Shown here one piece after another: positions 1 to 8,150 of a stretch of DNA of 64,000 bases. The notes beneath the pieces were generated by a model, which worked only from the letters and a program-made list of their open reading frames with translations, made no database searches and was not told the origin of the DNA. Source of the DNA: an uncultured Prevotella sp. (GTDB lineage Bacteria > Bacteroidota > Bacteroidia > Bacteroidales > Bacteroidaceae); NCBI GenBank assembly GCA_944319945.1, contig CALUFN010000081.1, positions 1-64,000 on the forward strand, written 5' to 3'. The position numbers and the translations under genes were made by a program. Each line of letters starts with the position of its first letter. Positions within the stretch are counted from its first letter, which is position 1.

Positions 1-100
1 TATTTTAATGTAACTTATTGATTGTCAACTATAAAGGTACTAAAAATATTCCATTCCCACAACTTTTTTATGCTTTTTTTATGCCGAACTCACGTTAAAA

Positions 101-1879
101 CTAATTGCGTATCGTTACGAATCCGAGACGGTGCGTTACGCCTTTTTTGTTCAATGAATACAACATGTAGCATCCCAGAGCGAGATTAAGCGCATTCACT
201 GACGCGTCGTTATACGGAACCACGGCTACTGCAACGCCTGTAAGACTTTTAATCATAACGCATTCAGCATCGAGCGCGTGCCCCTTATTAGGTAGGTTTA
301 TCTTATTTGTGTTACCTCTTTTTACGGTCGTCAGCGTGACAGTGCCCTTATGTTCCGTCTCTAGCTTGTCGCCAATAGGTTCGTATGAGAACGCCGGCTC
401 GCTCTCGTTGCCGTACCTGTCTGCCGATGTAACGGCGAAATACAGGTCGTCGTCGGTGCGTATGGTTAGTTTATTGTCGTTCCGGCGTATCGCTATGAGG
501 TTATACGGCGACTGAGTGTCTACCGGAATCATCCGTGAGGCGTATATGTTGTAAGTCAGGCTGTCGTCGGCTTCTTCTTCCCAGGTAATGGTTGTTTCTC
601 CTTTCCGCCTTGTTACGTTGAGACCTTTCGGGGCGGCGGGCCGTGCTGTGTCGTACCATGTCATCGGAGGAACGAGCGCATGATATCTGTTGAAATCGTT
701 CTTTGCGAAACCGTAAATGCCCTTAACGTCGTCGTTGAAGAATTTTTCCCTGAAGAATGCGTACCCCATGCCGCACGAGCGCACCACGTGCATTTGCCTT
801 GTGATTTCGTCTATCGCCCAACCGCCTTCTTCGGAGGATAAGAAATATATGCCTAATCCCGGAACTACGGTGCGCCCGTAGCTGTTCTCACGCCAGTCGA
901 GCGCAAACGGATAAAACTGGTTGCCACGGAAATACATCATCGGGTATAATTGGTCTACTAAGCCTTGCCGCAGCCATGCTTGGGCGTCTTGGCTTCCTCT
1001 GGCTAACGCGTTCCAGTTATAGCTCGAGCGGCGCGGCAGGTCATGGTATTTGCCTATCGGGGCGCAGCTTAGCTTCACCCACGGCTTTGCTGATTTGATG
1101 CTGTCGTGAACGGCTTTCACTATGCCCGTAATGTTTTGTATTCGGGCTGCGTCGGGCTTGGCGGCGGCGTGGTGTGGACTGTTGCGCCTTTTGCGTCGTT
1201 GCACTTTACGGCTGTTGTCGTCCCACGTCTCGGGATAGCGTATGTAATCGAGGTGAATGCCGTCAACGTCGTATTTTGTCGTGATTTCCCTGCATATACC
1301 GGCTATGTATCCGGCCGTGAGCGGATTGGCCGGGTCCATGTAGCCCTCGTCGCCTTTCTTCATGATAAGTTTCGGATGTCTCTTGCGCAGCGACGTGCAT
1401 CCGTATGAGTTCCATTTGCCTACAGGCATTACCACCACCCAGGCCTGTATCTCCAGTCCACGCTTGTGGCATTCTTCTACGGCGAAGGCCAGTGGGTCGT
1501 AGCCGGGACTGCGCCCCGGCGTACCGGTGACGCATCCGTCCCACGGCTCGATTGCCGACGGGTAAATCACAGTGCCGCGCACTCTTGTTTGCATCAGCAC
1601 CGTGTTCATGCCGGCTGCTGCCAAAGCGTCGAGCATGCTTGTCAGTTCTTCTTTCTGTTTACTTATCGAATATTCGTCTTTAGCTTGTGTTTTTGGCCAG
1701 TCGAGACCGCCGAGCGTGGTGAGCCAAACCGCCCTGACTTCGTATTTAGGCATGCCGGGCAGGGGCGCATTGCCAAAAGCGTGGATACCGGTCAGCACCG
1801 TAAGCAACGACGCGACGATTATTGCGACGCGAAGCCTGTAGGTGGCGCATGTATGTTTGTTTGCCGTTTTGAGTGTCAT
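101..1879 (-). CDS. Secreted GH10-like (GHL10/DUF187) glycosyl hydrolase
   Basis: A 592-residue exported protein. Residues 1-36 form a signal peptide with an unusually long polar N-region before the hydrophobic stretch AIIVASLLTVLTG. Residues about 45-400 match the GHL10 (DUF187) TIM-barrel family: the early EVRAVWLTT strand and the acidic motif DGIHLDYIRYP at 207-216 are typical. Residues about 415-500 look like a fibronectin type III domain (PAAPKGLNVTRRKGETTITW). The family is presumed to cleave glycosidic bonds in the periplasm or at the surface; the substrate cannot be read from sequence. The start is the ATG at 1879. The promoter -7 box ends only nine bases upstream, so the mRNA would be almost leaderless. 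The gene stands alone on the minus strand and diverges from the small barrel gene at 2043. Confidence 0.8.
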   Translation of the reverse strand: MTLKTANKHTCATYRLRVAIIVASLLTVLTGIHAFGNAPLPGMPKYEVRAVWLTTLGGLDWPKTQAKDEYSISKQKEELTSMLDALAAAGMNTVLMQTRVRGTVIYPSAIEPWDGCVTGTPGRSPGYDPLAFAVEECHKRGLEIQAWVVVMPVGKWNSYGCTSLRKRHPKLIMKKGDEGYMDPANPLTAGYIAGICREITTKYDVDGIHLDYIRYPETWDDNSRKVQRRKRRNSPHHAAAKPDAARIQNITGIVKAVHDSIKSAKPWVKLSCAPIGKYHDLPRRSSYNWNALARGSQDAQAWLRQGLVDQLYPMMYFRGNQFYPFALDWRENSYGRTVVPGLGIYFLSSEEGGWAIDEITRQMHVVRSCGMGYAFFREKFFNDDVKGIYGFAKNDFNRYHALVPPMTWYDTARPAAPKGLNVTRRKGETTITWEEEADDSLTYNIYASRMIPVDTQSPYNLIAIRRNDNKLTIRTDDDLYFAVTSADRYGNESEPAFSYEPIGDKLETEHKGTVTLTTVKRGNTNKINLPNKGHALDAECVMIKSLTGVAVAVVPYNDASVNALNLALGCYMLYSLNKKGVTHRLGFVTIRN

Positions 1880-1887
1880 AATTAGTG

Positions 1888-1918
1888 CAAAGTTATAGTA
1901 TTTTTTTGTTATCCCAAA
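1888..1918 (-). promoter_or_regulatory. Bacteroidetes-type promoter of the GHL10 gene
   Basis: Read on the minus strand, TAACTTTG (1888-1895) matches the -7 consensus TAnnTTTG. TTTG (1915-1918) lies 19 bp upstream as the -33 box. The implied transcript start falls about 4 nt before the ATG at 1879. Confidence 0.65.
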
Positions 1919-1935
1919 TTAATTCCATATCTTTG
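1905..1935 (+). promoter_or_regulatory. Bacteroidetes-type promoter of the 2043 gene
   Basis: TTTG (1905-1908), 19 bp, then TATCTTTG (1928-1935): a full match to the -33/-7 consensus. It overlaps the divergent promoter at 1888-1918. A leader of about 100 nt separates it from the ATG at 2043. Confidence 0.7.
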
Positions 1936-2042
1936 CATTTATAAATGTTATGGGTTTTAGGACTTTACGGCCATACGGCCGAGCCGCAATCACGGCAATC
2001 CGACGATTTCACAAACCCGGTTTACGAGAAAAATAAAGCAAT

Positions 2043-2528
2043 ATGAAGAAAATCGCAGTTCTGCTCGTTGCCTTATTTACGGCTATGGCAGGTTACGCCC
2101 AGTTTGAACGGGGCAAATGGTATGTAGGAGCTTCGCTTACGGGGCTTGACATCAGTTATAGTGGTGCTGAAGAGTTTAATTTCGGTTTAGATGCCAATGT
2201 AGGTCATTTGGTGTCTGACGATTGGATGGTTCTTGGCAAGTTTGGCTATCAGCACAGTGGGATTGACGGAGCTTCCGATATGTTTACGATCGGGGCCGGC
2301 GGACGCTATTACATAATCCAAAACGGCCTGTATTTAGGCGTTAACGCCAAATACGTGCACGCGAACCATAATTACAATGATTTCATGCCAGGCATCGAGG
2401 TGGGGTACGCATTCTTCTTAAGCAAGACGGTGACGGTGGAGCCGGCCGTATATTACGACCAGTCGTTTAAGGACCATTCGGATTATTCCAAGATAGGATT
2501 TAAGATCGGGGTAGGGGTCTACCTGTAA
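2043..2528 (+). CDS. Small outer-membrane beta-barrel protein
   Basis: A 161-residue protein with a clear signal peptide (MKKIAVLLVALFTAMAGYA, cleavage before QFERG). The mature part is a run of alternating-hydrophobicity strands rich in Gly, Tyr and Phe (WYVGASLTGLDISY, GGRYYIIQNGLYLGVNAKYV, VEPAVYYDQSF) and ends KIGFKIGVGVYL, as expected for an eight-stranded outer-membrane barrel of the OmpA/OmpW/PorT-like type. The role is unknown. It is the first gene after the promoter at 1905-1935 and precedes nadC by 57 bp, so the two could share a transcript without being functionally related. Confidence 0.7.
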   Translation: MKKIAVLLVALFTAMAGYAQFERGKWYVGASLTGLDISYSGAEEFNFGLDANVGHLVSDDWMVLGKFGYQHSGIDGASDMFTIGAGGRYYIIQNGLYLGVNAKYVHANHNYNDFMPGIEVGYAFFLSKTVTVEPAVYYDQSFKDHSDYSKIGFKIGVGVYL

Positions 2529-2585
2529 AACATTATATTCCGTAAGATTACGTAGAAGGATATTTCAATTTAACAAACATATACA

Positions 2586-3434
2586 ATGTATTCAGTTGAT
2601 GAATTAGAGGATAAGCTCATAGAGCTTGCCTTTGCCGAAGATATCGGCGACGGCGATCATACAACGTTGTGTTGCATACCTGACGATGCGATGGGCAAGT
2701 CGCATCTGTTGATTAAGGAAGATGGCATATTGGCCGGAGTGGAAGTGGCAAAACGAGTATTTGCCAAGTTTGATCCTACTCTCGAGGTGGAAGTGTTGCT
2801 CCCTGACGGCTCTAAGGTCAAAAAGGGCGATATCGCCATGGTGGTTACGGGTAAGGTGCGCTCGCTTTTGCAGACCGAGCGCCTGATGCTTAACATTATG
2901 CAAAGGATGAGCGGCATAGCCACTACCACCAATAAGTATGTACGGCTGCTCGAGGGGACTAACACGCGCGTGCTTGACACCCGTAAGACTACGCCCGGAA
3001 TGCGCATGCTTGAGAAGCAGGCCGTGAAGATAGGCGGCGGTGTCAACCATAGGATAGGATTGTTTGACATGATTCTCTTGAAAGACAACCATGTCGACTT
3101 CGCCGGCGGCATAAGCAATGCCATAAGCAGGTGTCATGAATATCTGAAGGAAAAGTCGCTTGATTTGAAGATCGAAATTGAGGTGCGCAACTTTGACGAG
3201 ATACGCCAAGTGCTTGAATGCGGCGGCGTTGACCGTGTAATGCTTGATAACTTTTCGGTCGAAGACACGAGGAAGGCTGTTGAAATGATTGCAGGCAAGT
3301 ATGAGATTGAGTCAAGCGGCGGTATAACTATCGACACGATACGTGATTACGCAGAGTGCGGCGTTGATTTCGTTTCGGTTGGAGCGTTGACCCATTCTGT
3401 AAAATGCTTGGATATGAGTTTCAAGGCATGTTGA
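2586..3434 (+). CDS. nadC: Nicotinate-nucleotide pyrophosphorylase (quinolinate phosphoribosyltransferase)
   Basis: A 282-residue cytoplasmic enzyme of de novo NAD synthesis that converts quinolinate and PRPP to nicotinate mononucleotide, CO2 and pyrophosphate. The length is normal. Recognisable family blocks are EDIGDGDHTT near the N-terminus, ERLMLNIMQRMSGIAT, the Arg/Lys-rich LDTRKTTPGMR, KIGGGVNHRIGL, LLKDNH, IEIEVRN, VMLDNF and the phosphate-binding IESSGGI near the C-terminus. nadA and nadB are not in the window; the downstream step, nadE, lies at 38.1 kb. A hairpin at 3467-3496 probably ends transcription. Confidence 0.95.
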   Translation: MYSVDELEDKLIELAFAEDIGDGDHTTLCCIPDDAMGKSHLLIKEDGILAGVEVAKRVFAKFDPTLEVEVLLPDGSKVKKGDIAMVVTGKVRSLLQTERLMLNIMQRMSGIATTTNKYVRLLEGTNTRVLDTRKTTPGMRMLEKQAVKIGGGVNHRIGLFDMILLKDNHVDFAGGISNAISRCHEYLKEKSLDLKIEIEVRNFDEIRQVLECGGVDRVMLDNFSVEDTRKAVEMIAGKYEIESSGGITIDTIRDYAECGVDFVSVGALTHSVKCLDMSFKAC

Positions 3435-3466
3435 TTTTGAATAGGCCATTAGTGTGTGATATGTGG

Positions 3467-3496
3467 GTAGAGACGCGATTTATTTCGTGTCTCTAC
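3467..3496. terminator. Hairpin after nadC
   Basis: GTAGAGACGCGA and TCGTGTCTCTAC form a 12-bp stem with one G-T type pair around a 6-nt loop, followed by ATTTGTT. It looks like a terminator. The GTAGAGACGCGA arm resembles a dispersed palindromic repeat common in Bacteroidetes intergenic DNA. Confidence 0.5.
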
Positions 3497-3553
3497 ATTT
3501 GTTAACACGCAATAGGTCTTGCGTTTATCGATAATCGTTTAATATTACATACG

Positions 3554-5197
3554 GTGCTTGGCGTTTTTTCTCAGTTAATATTGTCTGCTGCGTTGTCGTT
3601 CGGTTCGCCTGTGAATTATCCGATTTCTTTGGCTGGCAACTTCGGTGAACCTCGTCCGAATCATTTTCATGGAGGAATAGATGTCAGGACGGGCATGGTA
3701 GAGGGCAAGCCGGTATTCTCGGTTGCCGACGGGTACGTAAGCCGTATTACCGTAGGACTCGGAGGCTTCGGCAACGCCGTTTATGTGCGTCATCCCGGCG
3801 GAACGACTACGGTGTATTGCCATTTGAAGAAGTTTGTTCCGCAATTAGCGGCCATGGTGCGGAAATGGCAGTATGCCAATCAGAATTGTTTTGCCGATGT
3901 GCGTCTGCGTCCTACTGATTTTCCCGTAGCACGTGGACAGTTGATTGCTGTAAGCGGAAACACCGGTGCGAGCAAGGCTCCTCATTTGCATTTGGAGTTT
4001 CATGATACGAGGACATGGAGCTTTCTTGACCCTCTTGATTACTTAAAAGACTTTGTTACGGACACTACGCAGCCCATAGTACATGCGTTTATGGCGTATC
4101 CCGTTGAAGGCAAAGGCGTGTTTTGCGGCTCGCGGCGCCGGCAGTCGTACGGTTTTGTTTCCACTTCGCTCACGAGAGAGTTTAAGGCATGGGGCAAGGT
4201 GGGGTTCGGCATTTGGGCGAATGACTATATGGAAGGCAGCTTCGGCATACTCGGAGTCCGCCATGTCGTGTTCGCCGTTGACGGCAAAACCGTTTTTGAA
4301 AGCGATGTAGACAGCATACCCGCCTTATGCAACCGTATGGTAAATTCATGGGGTGATTATGATCATTATTGTCGATCACGTGTGTGGTATATGAAATCGT
4401 TCGTTGAGCCGGGCAACACTTTGCCTGTAATTTATGCTTCAGGCGGTTGCGGCGGTATCGTGGATTTTAGCGAAGAGCGTGATTATCAGATGTCTTATAC
4501 GCTGACGGATGTTTTTGGAAATTCGCGCAGATATTCATTTACGGTGCGTGGAAGCCGTGCCGATATTCCGCCAAAGCCTGTGCCAAGCGTATTGAATATG
4601 TTGGCGTATGATAGGCTGAATGTGTTTCAACGTCCAGGAGTCTCGCTCGTGGTTAGACCCGGCTCGCTGCCGGACAATGTGGAGTTGTCGCCGAAGGTGA
4701 GATACAAGCATGACGCAATATCCGGTGAATGGAGCTTTTATGATAGGTCGTATCCTCTTTTCGATTGGGCTGAAATCAGTATCAAGTCAGACAGGAATGT
4801 CCCGCATCCTGATAAGTTGTATATCGTTAGCCATTATGGCGTTGACCGATATATAGGCGGAACGTTTGACGACGGCTGGGTTACCGGCCGCATACGCGAT
4901 TTAGGAGCAAGATACGAGATTGCCTATGACGACGAAAGTCCGGTGCTTACCGCCTTTGGCGCAGCTGGAGATAGGTTGAGGATTGCCGCGTATGACGCGA
5001 AAAGCGGCTTACGCATGCTTAAGGGATACGTTGACGGCGTGTTTGTCTTGTTTGAGCGTCAAGACAAGTCAAACATGTATGTGTGCCGCTTGTCGGAGTC
5101 ACCGATTAGGAAGAACGGCTTAATGCGTAAATTGACGGTTTTGGCTCTTGATAATCGAAACAATAAGAAGATATTCACGACACATTTCAGATACTGA
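3554..5197 (+). CDS. M23 family (LytM-type) metallopeptidase
   Basis: A 547-residue peptidoglycan endopeptidase-like protein. The zinc site is complete: HFHGGID (HxxxD, about residue 37) and HLHLEFHD (HxH, about residue 140), so it is probably active on peptide cross-bridges. A long C-terminal part of about 360 residues, of beta-rich character, has no recognised domain. The only credible in-frame start after the stop at 3503 is GTG at 3554. It gives a short hydrophobic leader (LGVFSQLILSAALSF) with no positive charge, so export is likely but the true start is uncertain. It follows nadC by 119 bp and precedes the C69 peptidase by 58 bp on the same strand. Confidence 0.85.
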   Translation: MLGVFSQLILSAALSFGSPVNYPISLAGNFGEPRPNHFHGGIDVRTGMVEGKPVFSVADGYVSRITVGLGGFGNAVYVRHPGGTTTVYCHLKKFVPQLAAMVRKWQYANQNCFADVRLRPTDFPVARGQLIAVSGNTGASKAPHLHLEFHDTRTWSFLDPLDYLKDFVTDTTQPIVHAFMAYPVEGKGVFCGSRRRQSYGFVSTSLTREFKAWGKVGFGIWANDYMEGSFGILGVRHVVFAVDGKTVFESDVDSIPALCNRMVNSWGDYDHYCRSRVWYMKSFVEPGNTLPVIYASGGCGGIVDFSEERDYQMSYTLTDVFGNSRRYSFTVRGSRADIPPKPVPSVLNMLAYDRLNVFQRPGVSLVVRPGSLPDNVELSPKVRYKHDAISGEWSFYDRSYPLFDWAEISIKSDRNVPHPDKLYIVSHYGVDRYIGGTFDDGWVTGRIRDLGARYEIAYDDESPVLTAFGAAGDRLRIAAYDAKSGLRMLKGYVDGVFVLFERQDKSNMYVCRLSESPIRKNGLMRKLTVLALDNRNNKKIFTTHFRY

Positions 5198-5255
5198 GTG
5201 CTTATTGTGAAACCGGATACGGTGTGGACAAATATTTTATAAAGACATAGTGTAT

Positions 5256-6896
5256 ATGAAAAAGTTATTTCTTACGGCGGTCATGCTTATAGCGTCCTTC
5301 ACGGGCTATGCATGTACTAATTTCATTGTCGGCAAGAAGGCCAGTGCCGACGGTTCGGTGTTTTGCACCTATAACGCAGATGATTATGGCATGTTTATCG
5401 GGTTATGTCATTATCCTGCCGGTAAGCATGCAAAAGGGGAAATGCGGCAGATTTATGACTGGGACACTAAGGAATACCACGGCGAGATACCCGAAGCGGC
5501 TGAAACTTACAACGTTATAGGTAATATTAACGAATATCAGGTGTCAATAGGTGAAACCACTTTCGGCGGACGGCACGAGATGGTCGATTCTACGGGAATC
5601 CTTGATTACGGCTCTTTGATATATATCGCCTTACAGCGTTCTAAGACTGCGCGTGAGGCAATCAAGGTGATGACAACCCTTGCCGAGACATACGGCTATT
5701 GCTCTGAGGGTGAGACGTTTTCAATCTGTGATCCTAATGAGGCTTGGATCATGGAAATGCTTGGCAAGGGGCCGGGCAGTAAAGGCGTGGTTTGGGTGGC
5801 ATTGAGAATACCGGACGATGCCATCTGCGCACATGCAAACCAAAGCCGCATACGCACTTTCAATCAAAAAGACAAAAAGAACGTGATGTTCTCGAAGGAT
5901 TGCATCAAATTCGCAAGGGACAAAGGCTGGTTTGACGGAAAAGACGAGGACTTTAATTTTTGTGAGACCTATGCATATCCTGATTTTTCAGGACGGCGCT
6001 TTTGTGAGGCACGTGTGTGGAGCTTCTTCAATCATTTTTCTAACGACATGAACCGATATCTGCCGTATGCAGAGGGAAAAGTGAAAGACGCAGAGCCTAT
6101 GCCGTTGTGGATTGTCCCAAATAAGAAAGTGACGCTTCAGGATGTCCGTGATTGCATGCGTGACCATTTTGAAGGTACGCCTTTCGCTCTTGACGACGAT
6201 CCGGGGCAGGGCATTTGGGGCATGCCTTACCGCCCAACGCCGCTCACGTATAAGGTAGACGGTAAGGAATATTTCAACGAGCGGCCTACTTCTACGCAGC
6301 AGTCGGGCTTTTCGTATATAGCACAATTACGCTATTGGCTGCCGAGGCAGGTAGGAGGCATCCTTTGGTTCGGAAACGACGACGGCAATATGGTTGCGTA
6401 CACTCCTGTTTATTGTGGAAACACGGTACAGCCAGAATGTTATAACACTCCCGGTGCCGACGCCGTGACGTTTAGTGATAAAAATGCGTATTGGGTTTGT
6501 AATTGGGTGAGCAATATGGTTTATCCGCGTTACTCAATGATGTTCGGCTCCTTGAAGGAAGTCAGGGATTCGCTTGAGGCCGGTTACGATGCAGAGCAAG
6601 GCAGGATAGAGGCTGAAGCCTGCAAATTGGATGAAGGGCGGATGATTGATTATCTTAACGACTATAGCAATGCGAAAGCCGAACAAATGTTGGCTCGTTG
6701 GAAACAACTTGCCGTTTATCTTATAGTCAAGTATAATGATATGGTTATTAAGCCTGAAGACGGCAACGGCGCGTTCAAACGGACGGCTACCGGATTGGGC
6801 GCAAGGGTGGAACGTCCCGGAGTCCCCGAGAAAGCGGCACGAGACGTAGTACGTGCTACGGGTGATAAGTACGCAGTGCCGGCCGTAGAGGAATAA
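5256..6896 (+). CDS. C69 family dipeptidase
   Basis: A 546-residue exported peptidase of family C69 (PepDA-like, N-terminal nucleophile type). The signal peptide MKKLFLTAVMLIASFTGYA ends directly before CTNFIVGKKASADGSVF. The Cys is the expected nucleophile exposed by processing, and the ADGS block is the family signature. Further family features are the EGETFSICDPNEAWIMEM block and NQSRIRTF. I chose ATG at 5256 over GTG at 5250 because it gives a standard signal peptide. Probable role: breakdown of dipeptides from peptidoglycan or diet in the periplasm. It converges with the minus-strand polysaccharide locus across a strong hairpin. Confidence 0.88.
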   Translation: MKKLFLTAVMLIASFTGYACTNFIVGKKASADGSVFCTYNADDYGMFIGLCHYPAGKHAKGEMRQIYDWDTKEYHGEIPEAAETYNVIGNINEYQVSIGETTFGGRHEMVDSTGILDYGSLIYIALQRSKTAREAIKVMTTLAETYGYCSEGETFSICDPNEAWIMEMLGKGPGSKGVVWVALRIPDDAICAHANQSRIRTFNQKDKKNVMFSKDCIKFARDKGWFDGKDEDFNFCETYAYPDFSGRRFCEARVWSFFNHFSNDMNRYLPYAEGKVKDAEPMPLWIVPNKKVTLQDVRDCMRDHFEGTPFALDDDPGQGIWGMPYRPTPLTYKVDGKEYFNERPTSTQQSGFSYIAQLRYWLPRQVGGILWFGNDDGNMVAYTPVYCGNTVQPECYNTPGADAVTFSDKNAYWVCNWVSNMVYPRYSMMFGSLKEVRDSLEAGYDAEQGRIEAEACKLDEGRMIDYLNDYSNAKAEQMLARWKQLAVYLIVKYNDMVIKPEDGNGAFKRTATGLGARVERPGVPEKAARDVVRATGDKYAVPAVEE

Positions 6897-6920
6897 GAGG
6901 CGTACATGGATATGCGTTTT

Positions 6921-6981
6921 CCCCTCAATATGTCATTTGAAATGTTTTTGCGAGAATACATCTCAATGACATATTGAGGGG
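6921..6981. terminator. Bidirectional terminator hairpin
   Basis: CCCCTCAATATGTCATTTGA (6921-6940) pairs with TCAATGACATATTGAGGGG (6963-6981) with a single bulge and a 22-nt loop. It sits between the convergent ends of the C69 gene and the GT4 gene. Confidence 0.75.
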
Positions 6982-6990
6982 ATTTACATG

Positions 6991-8142
6991 TTAGTAGCCA
7001 CGCAGCTTCTCGTTCCAAGAGTAATTGTCGCGTATGGTGTTGAAGCCGTTTATTCTCATGTCATTCCGTAATGCTTCATCGTTCATTATCGAGATACATG
7101 CGTTTGCGAAAGATTCGTCATCATCCTTAATGTAGCAGTTCTTGCCGTCAATAAGCTCGGGTATGGCCTTTGATATTAAAGATGTCATTACAACAGGTAT
7201 GCCGCACCCCATAGCTACTAATACCTTGTTTTGTATCCCGGCCGCTATCTTTATTGGTGCCACTGCGAGACATGAGTCTGAAATCGTTCCTTCCAGATCG
7301 TTTACAAAGCCGGTCACTATTATGTTCTTCTTATTATTCAGGTTTTGTATCTCCCGTGACGGTTCGGCGCCGACGATGTAGAACACCGTATCAGGCCTGT
7401 TCTTTAAAATGATGGGGAATATGTTTTTCACAAAACGTAATACGGCATCTTGATTTTGCAAGGTGCGCATGTTGCCGATGAAACATATTTTATTCGGATT
7501 ATAATTTGTCGGTATGTTCGGTAGGCATTCTACTCCGTTTGTATGCAAGGATAGTGACGGCGAGGCGATGCGTTTCTTTAAGAAGTCGATGTCCGCCTGT
7601 GAAACCAACACTACCTTAGGGAAAGTTTTTATTACATGGTCTTCATATCTTTCAATAAGGTTGCGCTCTATTCTATAGATGATTTTCTTCAATAATCCTC
7701 CCTTCGCGTTTGACGACATTGAATATGTCTTTGACAATGCGTCCGTCATCTCAACAGTTGCATGGTCGGTTAATCCTGCCTTTTCCAAGTATGGGGCCAT
7801 GCGCAATAAATGGGCAACGAACATGTCGGGATGTTCTTTTTCAAGCACCTCGTTAAACTTCTTTGTAAAAGCGCGGGCATGATAGTATCCGCATTGGATG
7901 GGACGGCCGCTTAGCAGGAATAGCAGGGAATTAAGCGTCGACACGCCTTTGTTGCGCCTTACTGTGTAGATCTTGTCATATAAGCGCATTGCCTCGTTCA
8001 TGTCTATGGGGGTGTCATAGAATGAAACTAACAATAACTCGTGCCCTTGTGACTTAAAGTAGCGGGCTATGTTGTTTATTCTTAATACGTCTCCTCCGTT
8101 TTCAGGCATGGGGAAACGCGGTGTTAATATGCAGATTTTCAT
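6991..8142 (-). CDS. Glycosyltransferase family 4/1 (GT-B)
   Basis: A 383-residue GT-B transferase. The N-terminal acceptor domain begins MKICILTPRFPMPENGGD. The C-terminal nucleotide-sugar domain carries KICFIGNMRTLQNQDAV, FYIVGAEPS and GIQNKVLVAMGCGIPVV. The last block is characteristic of the STP1-type sugar transferases found in exopolysaccharide loci. It presumably adds a sugar to the lipid-linked repeat unit at the inner face of the membrane. It is the promoter-distal gene of the minus-strand polysaccharide locus, eight bases after the TIM-barrel-like gene. Confidence 0.85.
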   Translation of the reverse strand: MKICILTPRFPMPENGGDVLRINNIARYFKSQGHELLLVSFYDTPIDMNEAMRLYDKIYTVRRNKGVSTLNSLLFLLSGRPIQCGYYHARAFTKKFNEVLEKEHPDMFVAHLLRMAPYLEKAGLTDHATVEMTDALSKTYSMSSNAKGGLLKKIIYRIERNLIERYEDHVIKTFPKVVLVSQADIDFLKKRIASPSLSLHTNGVECLPNIPTNYNPNKICFIGNMRTLQNQDAVLRFVKNIFPIILKNRPDTVFYIVGAEPSREIQNLNNKKNIIVTGFVNDLEGTISDSCLAVAPIKIAAGIQNKVLVAMGCGIPVVMTSLISKAIPELIDGKNCYIKDDDESFANACISIMNDEALRNDMRINGFNTIRDNYSWNEKLRGY

Positions 8143-8150
8143 AATACGAT

